Below, in pieces: positions 1 through 8,245 of a DNA stretch of 64,000 nucleotides. The notes beneath the pieces were generated by a model that made no database searches, was not told where the DNA came from, and worked only from the letters and a program-made list of their open reading frames with translations. The position numbers were made by a program, and so were the translations under genes. How positions within the stretch are numbered: position 1 is the first letter of the stretch; every line of letters starts with the position of its first letter. This DNA is from Actinomadura madurae (GTDB lineage Bacteria > Actinomycetota > Actinomycetes > Streptosporangiales > Streptosporangiaceae): NCBI RefSeq assembly GCF_900115095.1, contig NZ_FOVH01000004.1:414127-478126 (forward strand). The letters are read 5' to 3'.

Positions 1-2763
1 CAGGTCACGATCCGCAAGCGGATGTACGAGGCGCTCAAGCGCGCCTTCGCGTCGGCCGGGCTCGCTTGGCAGGAGTGTGTCGTCGAGGACCGCGGTGACG
101 GCGCAATGGTCCTGGTGCCGGCTCACGTGCCCAAGAAGCTCCTGGCGTGCGAACTGCCCGCGGCGCTGGCCGCTGAGATCGGACGGCACACTGCGGCCGG
201 TGCGGCTCCGACCGCCTTCCGGATGCGTATGGCGCTGCACGCGGGTGAGGTGCATTCAGATGATCGTGGCGTGGCAGGCACAGCCGTCATCCTGCCGTTC
301 CGGCTGATCGACGCGGCCGAGCTGAAGGAATCGCTGCGTTCGTCGAGGGCGGTTCTGGCCCTCGTCGTGTCCGACTGGTTCTTCCACGAAGTGGTGAAGC
401 ACTATGCCGAGGCCGAACCCCTCCTCTTCCGGACGGTGCGGATCTCGGTGAAGAACGTTAAGGCCGATGCCTGGATTCGCCTCCTGGGTGGTGCCGGGGC
501 AGAGCCCCGCGACACCCCGGCCGAACCGGCTCCCGAATGGCCGCCACCCCTATCGGCCTCCCATTTACCCAGGCCTGAGCTGCGTCAGCTTCCGCTGCTC
601 GCTTCCGGCTTCACCGGGCGTTCCGAACAGCTGGCATGGCTGGACAGGGCGCTCACCACCGCGACCGAACGCCAGGAGGCGTCCGTGGCCGTCGTCCACG
701 GCATGCCCGGCGTCGGCAAGACCACTCTCGCCGTCCAGTGGGCGCATCGTGCGGCCGAACACTTCCCCGACGGGCAGCTCTACATCGATCTGCACGGCCA
801 CTCGCCCAAGGCGACGCTGAGTCCCGGCGCCGCGCTCGGCCGGCTCCTGCGCAGCCTCGGGATCCCAGATCAACAGATTCCCCTGGAGGAAGAGGAGCGT
901 GCCACGCTGTACCGGACGACGGTGGCCCGCCGGAGACTGCTGCTCCTGCTGGACAACGCGGCATCGACGGAACAGGTCCGCCCGCTGCTCCCGGGCACGT
1001 CCGAGTCCTTCGTACTGATCACCAGCAGGGCACGGCTCGGAGGGCTCGCCGCCCGGGACGGCGCGAGGCTCCTCGATCTCGAGGTGATGCCGACGGCGGA
1101 GGCGACGACGCTGGTCCGGGAGACGCTACGGGCGGCCTGCCGGAACTCAACACCCGGCCAGTTGGACAGTATCGCCCGGCTCTGCGGACGGCTGCCGCTC
1201 GCCCTCCGGATCGCCGTGGAGTTCATCGCCGCGCGGGACAAGGCGCCCCTCGAAGAACTCGTGGACGAGCTTGCCGACGAGCGACACCGGCTGGAGCTTC
1301 TCTCCACCGGCGATGACGAGACCACCGCCGTGCAGGCCGCCTTCTCCTGGTCGTATCGCGCGCTGCCCGCGGACGCGGCCCGAGTGTTCACGCTGATGGG
1401 CCTGCATCCCGGCCCGGATATGGATTCCGCCGCGGTGGCCGCCCTCACGGGCCTGACCATCGCGCGTGCGCGCCGCTGCCTGAGCACGCTGGTGCGGCTC
1501 CACCTGGTCGAAGAGACCGAAGGCAGGCGGTATCGGATGCATGACCTGCTGGGTCTCTACGCCGCCGGTTTGGCCGCCGAGCTGCCGTCCGGGAAGAGCG
1601 ACGAGGCGGTGACGCGCCTGCTGGGATGGTATCTGTGCGTGCTCACGGCCGCCGACCGGGCCAAGGCACCCCGTGGTTTCGGCGGTGCCCTCCCCGTCCC
1701 CGTCGTGCAGCCGCAGATCGACTTCGCCTCCCACGACGCGGCACTGACCTGGTACGGATCCGAGCACGCCAACCTCATCGCGCTGCTCACGCTGGCAGGC
1801 CGGACCGGCCGTGACGAGATGGCCTCGCGGCTGCCGGTGGCGATGGCCGGGTTCTTCCTGCTCCGCAAGCCGTGGAACGACTGGATCTCCTCGCATGAGA
1901 TCGGCCTTGCGGGAGCACTGCGGTCCGGGGACCGGCACGGGGAGGCATGGCTGCGCTGCCATCTCGCACTCGCCGAACGCGAGTTGCGACGCTCGGCGCC
2001 CGCGCTCACCGATGCACGGGAGGCGTCGGTGCTCTTCCGGAAACTCGGCGATCCATCCGGCCTGGCATTCGCCGACACCGTGTGCGGCTTGGTGTACCGA
2101 GACCAAAGACTGCTGGACGAGGCGAGGGACCATCTCGCACGCGCGTTGCGGACCTACCTGGACATCGGCGACCTCTGGGGAGAGGGAATAGCCCTGGTCA
2201 CGCTCGGCATCGTCCTGCGCGACCTCATGCGGCATCCGGAGGCGCTCGACCACTGCCGACGAGCGGTGCGAGTGTTCCGCGGCATCGGCGACCAGTGGGG
2301 GGAGGGCGTTGCGCTGGCCACGGGTGCGCAGATAAGTCGAGACCTCGGACAATTCGATCAGGTCATTGACACGTGCGGGCGTGCGATCTCCATCCAGCAG
2401 GCGATCGGCGACCGCCACACCGAGGGGATGATCCGTAACACGCTCGGCACCGCCCTGCTCCGCATGGGGCGGACCGAGCACGCCATTGACCGGGCCCGGG
2501 AGGCACTGAAGATCTTCCGCGAGATCGGGGACCGGCACGGCGAGGGCATAGCCCTGAAGAACCTCGGCGTCGCGCTGAACACCGCGGGGCGGCCGCTGGA
2601 GGCGAAGCAGTGCTGGCTGCTCTCGCTCGAACTGCTCGAAGCGATCGGAAGCCCTCGCGCCGACGTGGTCCGGGGCCACCTGGCGGGCCTGACGACCGAG
2701 GGCGACCAGGATCGGCCGAGTTCGGCGGCGGGATCCGACACCGTCCCGCGCACAGTGGCATGA
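1..2763 (+). CDS. STAND protein: cyclase-homology domain, NB-ARC ATPase, TPR repeats (5' end outside window)
   Basis: The reading frame is open from base 1, so the true start lies upstream; 920 codons are visible. Residues up to about 155 resemble a class III nucleotidyl cyclase homology domain (DRGDG, then RMALHAGEV). An NB-ARC/STAND ATPase follows, with Walker A GMPGVGKT at about 234-241, a Walker B run of leucines ending in LDN, a sensor-like LITSRAR and a GLPL-like LCGRLPLAL. The C-terminal third has TPR-like helical repeats recurring about every 40 residues (IGDxxGEG). STAND proteins are signal-gated ATPase switches that oligomerise on ligand sensing. The stop overlaps the start of the CHAT-domain gene (ATGA), so the two are translationally coupled. 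I infer a regulatory or conflict role; whether the cyclase domain is catalytic cannot be judged because its first metal-binding Asp is off the window. Confidence 0.85.
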   Translation, partial: QVTIRKRMYEALKRAFASAGLAWQECVVEDRGDGAMVLVPAHVPKKLLACELPAALAAEIGRHTAAGAAPTAFRMRMALHAGEVHSDDRGVAGTAVILPFRLIDAAELKESLRSSRAVLALVVSDWFFHEVVKHYAEAEPLLFRTVRISVKNVKADAWIRLLGGAGAEPRDTPAEPAPEWPPPLSASHLPRPELRQLPLLASGFTGRSEQLAWLDRALTTATERQEASVAVVHGMPGVGKTTLAVQWAHRAAEHFPDGQLYIDLHGHSPKATLSPGAALGRLLRSLGIPDQQIPLEEEERATLYRTTVARRRLLLLLDNAASTEQVRPLLPGTSESFVLITSRARLGGLAARDGARLLDLEVMPTAEATTLVRETLRAACRNSTPGQLDSIARLCGRLPLALRIAVEFIAARDKAPLEELVDELADERHRLELLSTGDDETTAVQAAFSWSYRALPADAARVFTLMGLHPGPDMDSAAVAALTGLTIARARRCLSTLVRLHLVEETEGRRYRMHDLLGLYAAGLAAELPSGKSDEAVTRLLGWYLCVLTAADRAKAPRGFGGALPVPVVQPQIDFASHDAALTWYGSEHANLIALLTLAGRTGRDEMASRLPVAMAGFFLLRKPWNDWISSHEIGLAGALRSGDRHGEAWLRCHLALAERELRRSAPALTDAREASVLFRKLGDPSGLAFADTVCGLVYRDQRLLDEARDHLARALRTYLDIGDLWGEGIALVTLGIVLRDLMRHPEALDHCRRAVRVFRGIGDQWGEGVALATGAQISRDLGQFDQVIDTCGRAISIQQAIGDRHTEGMIRNTLGTALLRMGRTEHAIDRAREALKIFREIGDRHGEGIALKNLGVALNTAGRPLEAKQCWLLSLELLEAIGSPRADVVRGHLAGLTTEGDQDRPSSAAGSDTVPRTVA

Positions 2764-5700
2764 CCGCGAACGTGTCAAGAACTCTGTCCTCCCCGCTGCC
2801 GGAACTGCGGCTCGACATCGAGGATCACCGGCCCGGAATCGGCTGGCGATGGCGGCTGACGGGCACGGCGGACGACACACCCGTCTTCCATGACGTGGAC
2901 CTGACGACGAGGCCCACGGCCTACGAGGGCCTCTCCGACCCTGCCGCGTACCTGCGCCGGTACGGGTCCCGGCTGATGACGGCGCGCCGGTCGAGCAGCG
3001 ACGCCGACCTCGTGACCGGCCTTGCACAGTGGGGCGGAAAAGAGATCTTCGGCAGGCTCGGACCGCTGCTGGCGGCGTATGCCCCGGTGGTCGTTCACGT
3101 GACCGTCCCAGACGGGCCACCCGACCCCGAGCATCCTGCCCACCTTCCACTACAGCTCGCGCATGTCGGCGGGGTGCCGCTGGCACTTCAGGGAGTGGTC
3201 TTCGTGCCGAGTCCCGGCGCCGGACCGGGTCCTCCGGATCCGGAATCCGCAGGTGACCGGCCGCGGATGCTGGCCGTCTTCAGCCGCCCCGAGGGGACCT
3301 CCGCCCTGAACCTGCGGGGAGAGAGGCTCGCTCTCGAGCGGGGATCGCGCGACCCGTCCGGCTGGCGCGGCACCGTGGACCTGCGTTTCCTGCCCTACGG
3401 CGTGACAGCGGAGAAGCTGGGCAGGGTGCTCGACGCGCCCGCCGGCTGGGACGTGATCCACATCTCTGCGCATGGCAGGCCAGGACGTCTCCGCTTGGAG
3501 ACCGAAGCCGGCCTCGCCGACGACATCGACACCACGACGTTGGCACACCTTCTGGAGCCGGTGCGCGAGAGTCTGAAGCTGCTGGTGATGTCCGCCTGCT
3601 GGTCCTCCGTCCTGGCGGCGGAACTGGCCGAACGCCTCGACTGCGCCGTCGTGGCCATGCGCTACGCCGTGGGCGACGACTTCAGCGCGGCCTTGACGGG
3701 TGAACTCTACGGGCGCCTGTTCGGTGATCGCATGACACTCGGGCGGGCGATGGGCGAGGCAATGCGAGCCGTCGCAGGCGAACCCGGCCCGGACCCGCTC
3801 TGGGTTGCGGCGCCGGCGCTTTTCGGGCCCCGTGCCGCACGGCTGCGGTTTGCATTGCCACCATCCCCTCCAGCACAGGCTCCCGCGGTCAGATCGATGC
3901 GGAGTACCGCCGTCTCAGACCTGCCACCACCGCACGAGCACCTCTTCGGGCGTGACAATCTGCTGAGCCGTGCGGGGGCGGCGTTGACCGGCGTGGCCTT
4001 GTCCGGAGTGGTGCTTTATGGCATGCCCGGCGTCGGCAAGAGCGCTTGCGCCGTAGAACTCGCGCATTTCCACTCGGCCGAGTTCGACAAGATCTTCTGG
4101 CTGACGGCGAATGACCCGGACGTCCTCTCCCGCCTCACCCGCATATCGGCCGACCTCGAAACCTCATCCAGGGAAGCCGTGCTGGTCGTGGTGGACGGGG
4201 CCGAAGCCCTGCTGAGCCCGGACGGCGATTGGCGCGACCCTCGATGGGGCCGATTGCTCGCCGACCTGACAGCGCGCCCCGGTGGCCGGCTGCTCATCAC
4301 GACACGGGTGCGTCAACGCGGGCCGGATATCCCGCTGGCGACCGAGGTTGTCGGACTGCTCCCCACGGACGAGGCAGCGCTACTCGCCCGCGCCCACGGC
4401 CTTGACCGCACGGCCCTCCCCCTCACCTACGGGCATCCCGCTCTGCTCGCACTCGCCGCGGACCGGGTGGCTGACAGCGACCGCCCAGACCGGCCCCTGA
4501 CGTCCCTCAAGGACGGCCGAGGCGCAGCGGTCGCGGACATGGCGTCCTGGACTCGTGCGGTGCTCATGAGCCTGGACAGCACTGAGCGGGAGCTGTACTA
4601 CATGCTCTGCGATCTCAAGGACGACGCTCGCCGGCATTCAACGGCCGAAGCCGCCTGGGAACGGCTCTGGGACGTCCTCGATCTAGCGGGACGGGTGCCG
4701 CCGGCACCCGATTTCGACGGACTCTTGGCCGGGCTTCGCGACAGTGCCCTCGTCACCGTCGTCACCGGTCCCGAACCGCGGCGATCCCGGCTCCTCGTGC
4801 ACCCCGTCATGGCGGCCGTCGGCCGGGAGGAGGCGGACGCTCACGAGGAGCCCCACTTTCGAAGCGCCATCAACGCGGCTCTCCTCGGCCTGTGGTCACC
4901 CGATTCCGGCCATGTGGACAACGGCGATCAGGTCCAGTGGCGGCTGCACAAGGCCCATAGCCTCCTAGAGCTGGGGTTCTGGTCCGAGGCGGCGCGTTAT
5001 CTGGAAGAGGTGCTGCACAACGATCACGGTCAACAGAGCGCTCATCTGGTGCTCAAGGCGATCGACCCCGTTCTGCAAGCCGCTTCCCAAACGGCCGTGG
5101 GGCCGAGGATCCGCCGCGCGGTGGCGATGGCGGCGAACAGACTGGACCCGTCCACAGGCCGGGCGATCCACGAGACGCACCTGGCGGAGGCTCTGGCATC
5201 GCGCGACCACAAGGGCGTGATCCTCACTTCCGGAGATCTCCTTCCCCTCCTTCTGGACGCGGGTGAGCTCGCCCGAGCCCTCCGGCTGACCGAGGAGGCG
5301 ATCGGACACGGCCTCATGGGCGGGCTGGGGCCATGGCAGTCGGTCGCCGCCCGGGCGCAGCGGCTGCGGGTGTTCGAGCGATTCGGGTCTGGGACCTACG
5401 TCCAACGGGAATGCGAGCGGCTGCTCGCGGAGGTGGCGCGGCTCCCAGAGCCCGACGAGGACGACGACTCAGGTGTCATTCCCGGGAACCTGCGCGAGTC
5501 GCTCTTGACCATGCTGTTCAACACTGCGATGCGGCGTGGTGACTACGCCGGCGCGCTAGAGACTAACGATGCCATTGTGAAATCCAAGGCTGAGCGCGGC
5601 GTATCGCAGGGAGACCTGTCGAGGACTTGGTTCGAGAGGGTGGCTCCTCTGATGCGGCTCGACCGCCTCGACGAGGCCGCAGCCGTCCTCGATGAGTGCG

Positions 5701-6812
5701 GGGCGGTCTTCGCCGCCGTCGGCGACCTCGACCGGCAGGGCGATCTGCACCAGATGCGGGCCGCCTTGGAGTTCCGCAAGGGCAATCTCGACATGGCGGT
5801 GAGGCAGGCACGTGACGCCCTTCGCCACGCCTACGCCTCGGGTCTCATCGAGGACCTGCCCATCCGCCACTACAACCTCGGCAAGTATTTGGGCGAGTGG
5901 GGCGAGGAGCCCGAGCTCGCACTGGTCCATCAGCTGGCCTCCGGATTGATCCACGAAACCTTGGGCGAGACGGACGACTCCGCGATCAGGGCGGCCGGCA
6001 CCAGCCTCCATCTGTACCCGTCGATCTCGCCGCCCGCCTCCGCCGAGGCCCTCCGTGACCTCCTCGACGACGGTTTCGGTGACGACCTCGCCCGGCTCAT
6101 CGAGGAGGTCGCTCCCGGTGTGTGGCCGCCCAACAGGACGCTGGCGCACCTGGTGGAGCGGTCACGCGACCATGCTCGATCCCGCGCGGACCGGGAAGCG
6201 GTGACCAGAGCCGCCGACCTGGCCTATTGGGATCCCACCATCGCGGCACTGGCGGCTTCGGTCCGTGGCGACCCCGACGCGAGGGCGGTGGTGGACCGGG
6301 AGCTGGATCGGTCTCGGGAGGATCCTGCCTGGCACGATCTGACGTCGGCCTTCCGCGACCTTCTGGGACGAGCCCAACGCTCAGGGAGGTGGCTGCGACG
6401 TCCCCGTCCCAGGGCACTGTCCGAGGCCGAGGTGGACGACCTGGTTTCCGGCCTGGACACGACGGGAAAGGCGGTGCTGGTCAGGGCAGTGGAGGTTCTC
6501 ACCGGCCGCAGAAGTCTTCCGCCGGCGCTGATAGGCGCAGTAGGGGCAGGCGGCGTCCTCCGTGCCACGGTCGAGGGGGCACTGGGAAACACCGATGCCG
6601 AAAATGAGGTTCGAAAGTGGTTGCGGGAGTGCATCGGTGAGGAACCGGACTTCATTCCATCCGCGACCGTCCTTGAGCTGATTCTTGATGGCAACCGCGA
6701 TCCGGAGATAGCCACTCGGCTCGACGACGTAGATCAGGCCATCGTAACCTGCGTTCTCGACCACATCACGGTGCTCGAACGGTGGAGAGCGGCACCCAAT
6801 CAGACTGGGTGA
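2760..6812 (+). CDS. CHAT-domain (caspase-like) STAND protein with NB-ARC and C-terminal helical repeats
   Basis: 1350 aa, starting at the ATG that overlaps the upstream stop. An earlier in-frame ATG at 2610 lies inside the previous gene and is unlikely. Residues about 60-390 form a CHAT (caspase HetF-associated with TPRs) peptidase domain: the catalytic His lies in ISAHG near residue 237 and the catalytic Cys in MSACWSS near 279, the usual spacing of this clan. An NB-ARC ATPase follows, Walker A GMPGVGKS at about 421-428 and Walker B-like VLVVVDGAEALL. Residues beyond about 690 are helical, TPR-like repeats. CHAT proteases act as effectors in several bacterial death or defence systems, for example gasdermin-activating and CRISPR-linked proteases. 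Coupling to the upstream NB-ARC protein suggests a two-component sensor/effector unit. No gasdermin or other obvious substrate gene is visible. Confidence 0.87.
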   Translation: MTANVSRTLSSPLPELRLDIEDHRPGIGWRWRLTGTADDTPVFHDVDLTTRPTAYEGLSDPAAYLRRYGSRLMTARRSSSDADLVTGLAQWGGKEIFGRLGPLLAAYAPVVVHVTVPDGPPDPEHPAHLPLQLAHVGGVPLALQGVVFVPSPGAGPGPPDPESAGDRPRMLAVFSRPEGTSALNLRGERLALERGSRDPSGWRGTVDLRFLPYGVTAEKLGRVLDAPAGWDVIHISAHGRPGRLRLETEAGLADDIDTTTLAHLLEPVRESLKLLVMSACWSSVLAAELAERLDCAVVAMRYAVGDDFSAALTGELYGRLFGDRMTLGRAMGEAMRAVAGEPGPDPLWVAAPALFGPRAARLRFALPPSPPAQAPAVRSMRSTAVSDLPPPHEHLFGRDNLLSRAGAALTGVALSGVVLYGMPGVGKSACAVELAHFHSAEFDKIFWLTANDPDVLSRLTRISADLETSSREAVLVVVDGAEALLSPDGDWRDPRWGRLLADLTARPGGRLLITTRVRQRGPDIPLATEVVGLLPTDEAALLARAHGLDRTALPLTYGHPALLALAADRVADSDRPDRPLTSLKDGRGAAVADMASWTRAVLMSLDSTERELYYMLCDLKDDARRHSTAEAAWERLWDVLDLAGRVPPAPDFDGLLAGLRDSALVTVVTGPEPRRSRLLVHPVMAAVGREEADAHEEPHFRSAINAALLGLWSPDSGHVDNGDQVQWRLHKAHSLLELGFWSEAARYLEEVLHNDHGQQSAHLVLKAIDPVLQAASQTAVGPRIRRAVAMAANRLDPSTGRAIHETHLAEALASRDHKGVILTSGDLLPLLLDAGELARALRLTEEAIGHGLMGGLGPWQSVAARAQRLRVFERFGSGTYVQRECERLLAEVARLPEPDEDDDSGVIPGNLRESLLTMLFNTAMRRGDYAGALETNDAIVKSKAERGVSQGDLSRTWFERVAPLMRLDRLDEAAAVLDECGAVFAAVGDLDRQGDLHQMRAALEFRKGNLDMAVRQARDALRHAYASGLIEDLPIRHYNLGKYLGEWGEEPELALVHQLASGLIHETLGETDDSAIRAAGTSLHLYPSISPPASAEALRDLLDDGFGDDLARLIEEVAPGVWPPNRTLAHLVERSRDHARSRADREAVTRAADLAYWDPTIAALAASVRGDPDARAVVDRELDRSREDPAWHDLTSAFRDLLGRAQRSGRWLRRPRPRALSEAEVDDLVSGLDTTGKAVLVRAVEVLTGRRSLPPALIGAVGAGGVLRATVEGALGNTDAENEVRKWLRECIGEEPDFIPSATVLELILDGNRDPEIATRLDDVDQAIVTCVLDHITVLERWRAAPNQTG

Positions 6813-6877
6813 GTCCAATCGGTCTGGCGGGAGTCCAGCAACGGACGCGGATGGAATAGCCCGAGGAACGCACCTGT

Positions 6878-7438
6878 ATGGCGACCAGTGTTCGGCAGTT
6901 GACCGAAGTGGCATCTCTCGTACCGCTGGCCGATCCGTTTGACTGGGGACGGGTTGAGCGGCGGATCGGGGCGGCTGTGCCGCGGGACTACCGCGAGCTT
7001 CTCGACGCTGGGGGTGGTGGGATCTGGCTGGACTGGTTGAGGCTCTACGTTCCGGCGCCCGGCGTCGGCCTCAAGCATGTCGATCTGGAGCGGTCGGGGG
7101 TGGAGTTCGAACAGCTCCAGGACCTGTTCGAGGACGAGGTCGTGGGGCGGCCGGACGGTCTCGACCCTGATTCCAGGCTGCTGCCCTGGGCCTCGACCGG
7201 CACCGGGCTCACGCTGTATTGGCAGGTCTCACCCGAGGCGGCGGCCGGTTCGTATCCGATCCGGGTCTCAGACCGGAACGGCGACGTATGGGAAAGGTAC
7301 GACCTGCTCACCACCGACTTCCTCCTGGGAATCATCCGGGGTGAGGTGCACAGCGAGTTGCTCAACGAGTCGTGGACAAAGCGCGACATGCTCTTCAAGC
7401 CCTACGCGGGCGAACCGCTGCAGCGTCATGACGCCTGA
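6878..7438 (+). CDS. SUKH (SMI1/KNR4) family protein
   Basis: 186 aa with GAGGAA about 9 bases before the ATG. The sequence carries the SUKH signature: a helix followed by AVPRDYRELLDAGGGGIW, then LLPWASTGTGLTLYW (strand with aromatic residues), and a C-terminal segment YDLLTTDFLLGIIRGEV. SUKH proteins are best known as immunity proteins against contact-dependent or polymorphic toxins; others are general protein-binding modules. It follows the STAND pair by 65 bases on the same strand and could be co-transcribed, as an antidote or ligand-binding partner. No toxin domain such as an HNH or deaminase is visible beside it in the window, so the immunity role is an inference from the family. Confidence 0.75.
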   Translation: MATSVRQLTEVASLVPLADPFDWGRVERRIGAAVPRDYRELLDAGGGGIWLDWLRLYVPAPGVGLKHVDLERSGVEFEQLQDLFEDEVVGRPDGLDPDSRLLPWASTGTGLTLYWQVSPEAAAGSYPIRVSDRNGDVWERYDLLTTDFLLGIIRGEVHSELLNESWTKRDMLFKPYAGEPLQRHDA

Positions 7439-7446
7439 CCTGGATA

Positions 7447-8025
7447 TCACTCAGGCACTGCTCTGGCAGGCTGCCGTCTGCTGCGCAGCACAAGGTGGAC
7501 ATTGAAAGCGATGATCACAGCGAGTGCGGCCAGCCCCAGCCAGAACCCGACACTCACCTCTACCTTGATTCCGAGGTTGTCGAAGAATTCCGCGACTTCG
7601 GCCGGCGGCATGGTCGACGGCATTGGCAGAAACTCATGTCCCTGTACGTCCAGCGACTCCGAGGCCCACAGCCCGGTCACCACCAGGAGTCCACCGGAGA
7701 CCGTCGCCGCAACGGCGGCGACGAAGCTTCGCCTCTGCGGACTGCGCGCCAGGGCGGTGCCCGCACCTGCCACCAGGACGACGAGCAGGGCGAATGGCAA
7801 AACGCGGACCGCCGCGGGGAACGTGTTCGCCTCAGTGGCGATGTTCCAACCGGTGAACCCTTCATCGACTATCCATTTCAATCTCGGAGGTCCGGACTCC
7901 GCGCTGGTGGCAATGCACGGCATGAACAGGAATATCAGCGAAACCAGCACGAAACCGATCGGATTGATCAGCCGTGTCATCACCGGCGCAAGAGGAGATG
8001 GTGCGTGTTTCCTTACGTCGTCCAT
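7447..8025 (-). CDS. four-helix membrane protein of unknown function
   Basis: 192 aa from the ATG at 8025 (MDDVRKHAPS). Four hydrophobic spans are visible: about residues 20-37, 66-88, 96-118 and 153-175, with a basic C-terminal tail (RSRRQPARAVPE), so both ends probably face the cytoplasm. The loop between spans 1 and 2 contains WIVDEGFTGWNIATEANTF. I do not recognise the family. The open frame extends upstream to 8358, but that part is low-complexity and overlaps the oppositely oriented gene at 8246, so the shorter start is preferred. There is no clear Shine-Dalgarno; a TATAGT hexamer lies 7 bases before the ATG, which would fit leaderless transcription. It converges on the SUKH gene with an 8-base gap. 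Confidence 0.6.
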   Translation of the reverse strand: MDDVRKHAPSPLAPVMTRLINPIGFVLVSLIFLFMPCIATSAESGPPRLKWIVDEGFTGWNIATEANTFPAAVRVLPFALLVVLVAGAGTALARSPQRRSFVAAVAATVSGGLLVVTGLWASESLDVQGHEFLPMPSTMPPAEVAEFFDNLGIKVEVSVGFWLGLAALAVIIAFNVHLVLRSRRQPARAVPE

Positions 8026-8028
8026 CTG

Positions 8029-8064
8029 CTGGACTATAGCCAGCCCGCCCGGGACCGGTCCCGG
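8029..8064 (-). promoter_or_regulatory. palindrome plus -10-like box before the 192-aa membrane protein
   Basis: A perfect 16-bp palindrome, CCGGGACCGGTCCCGG, occupies 8049-8064. On the minus strand it is followed by TATAGT (about 8033-8038), which ends 7 bases before the ATG at 8025. The arrangement suggests a leaderless promoter with an adjacent operator. No convincing -35 hexamer is present, so this rests on the palindrome and the -10 match only. Confidence 0.3.
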
Positions 8065-8245
8065 AATCGCCAGTGGCCGGTGTGCGGGCTGCCGGCCTCG
8101 CGACCATCCGGTCCCCGCCCGACCGCCGTGATCAACATGTCGCCGGCCCCGTTGGCTTCGGCGGTGGTCGCGTTGCGGGCGTCTCCGTGGACCACCTGGC
8201 CAGTGTCGGTGGCGCACCAGGCGCGTTTCTCTCCCATGCGAGATC

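Noticed and set aside
1147..3186. A 679-codon antisense frame across the two STAND genes
   Set aside because: No recognisable domain, and it overlaps well-supported plus-strand NB-ARC, TPR and CHAT coding sequence.
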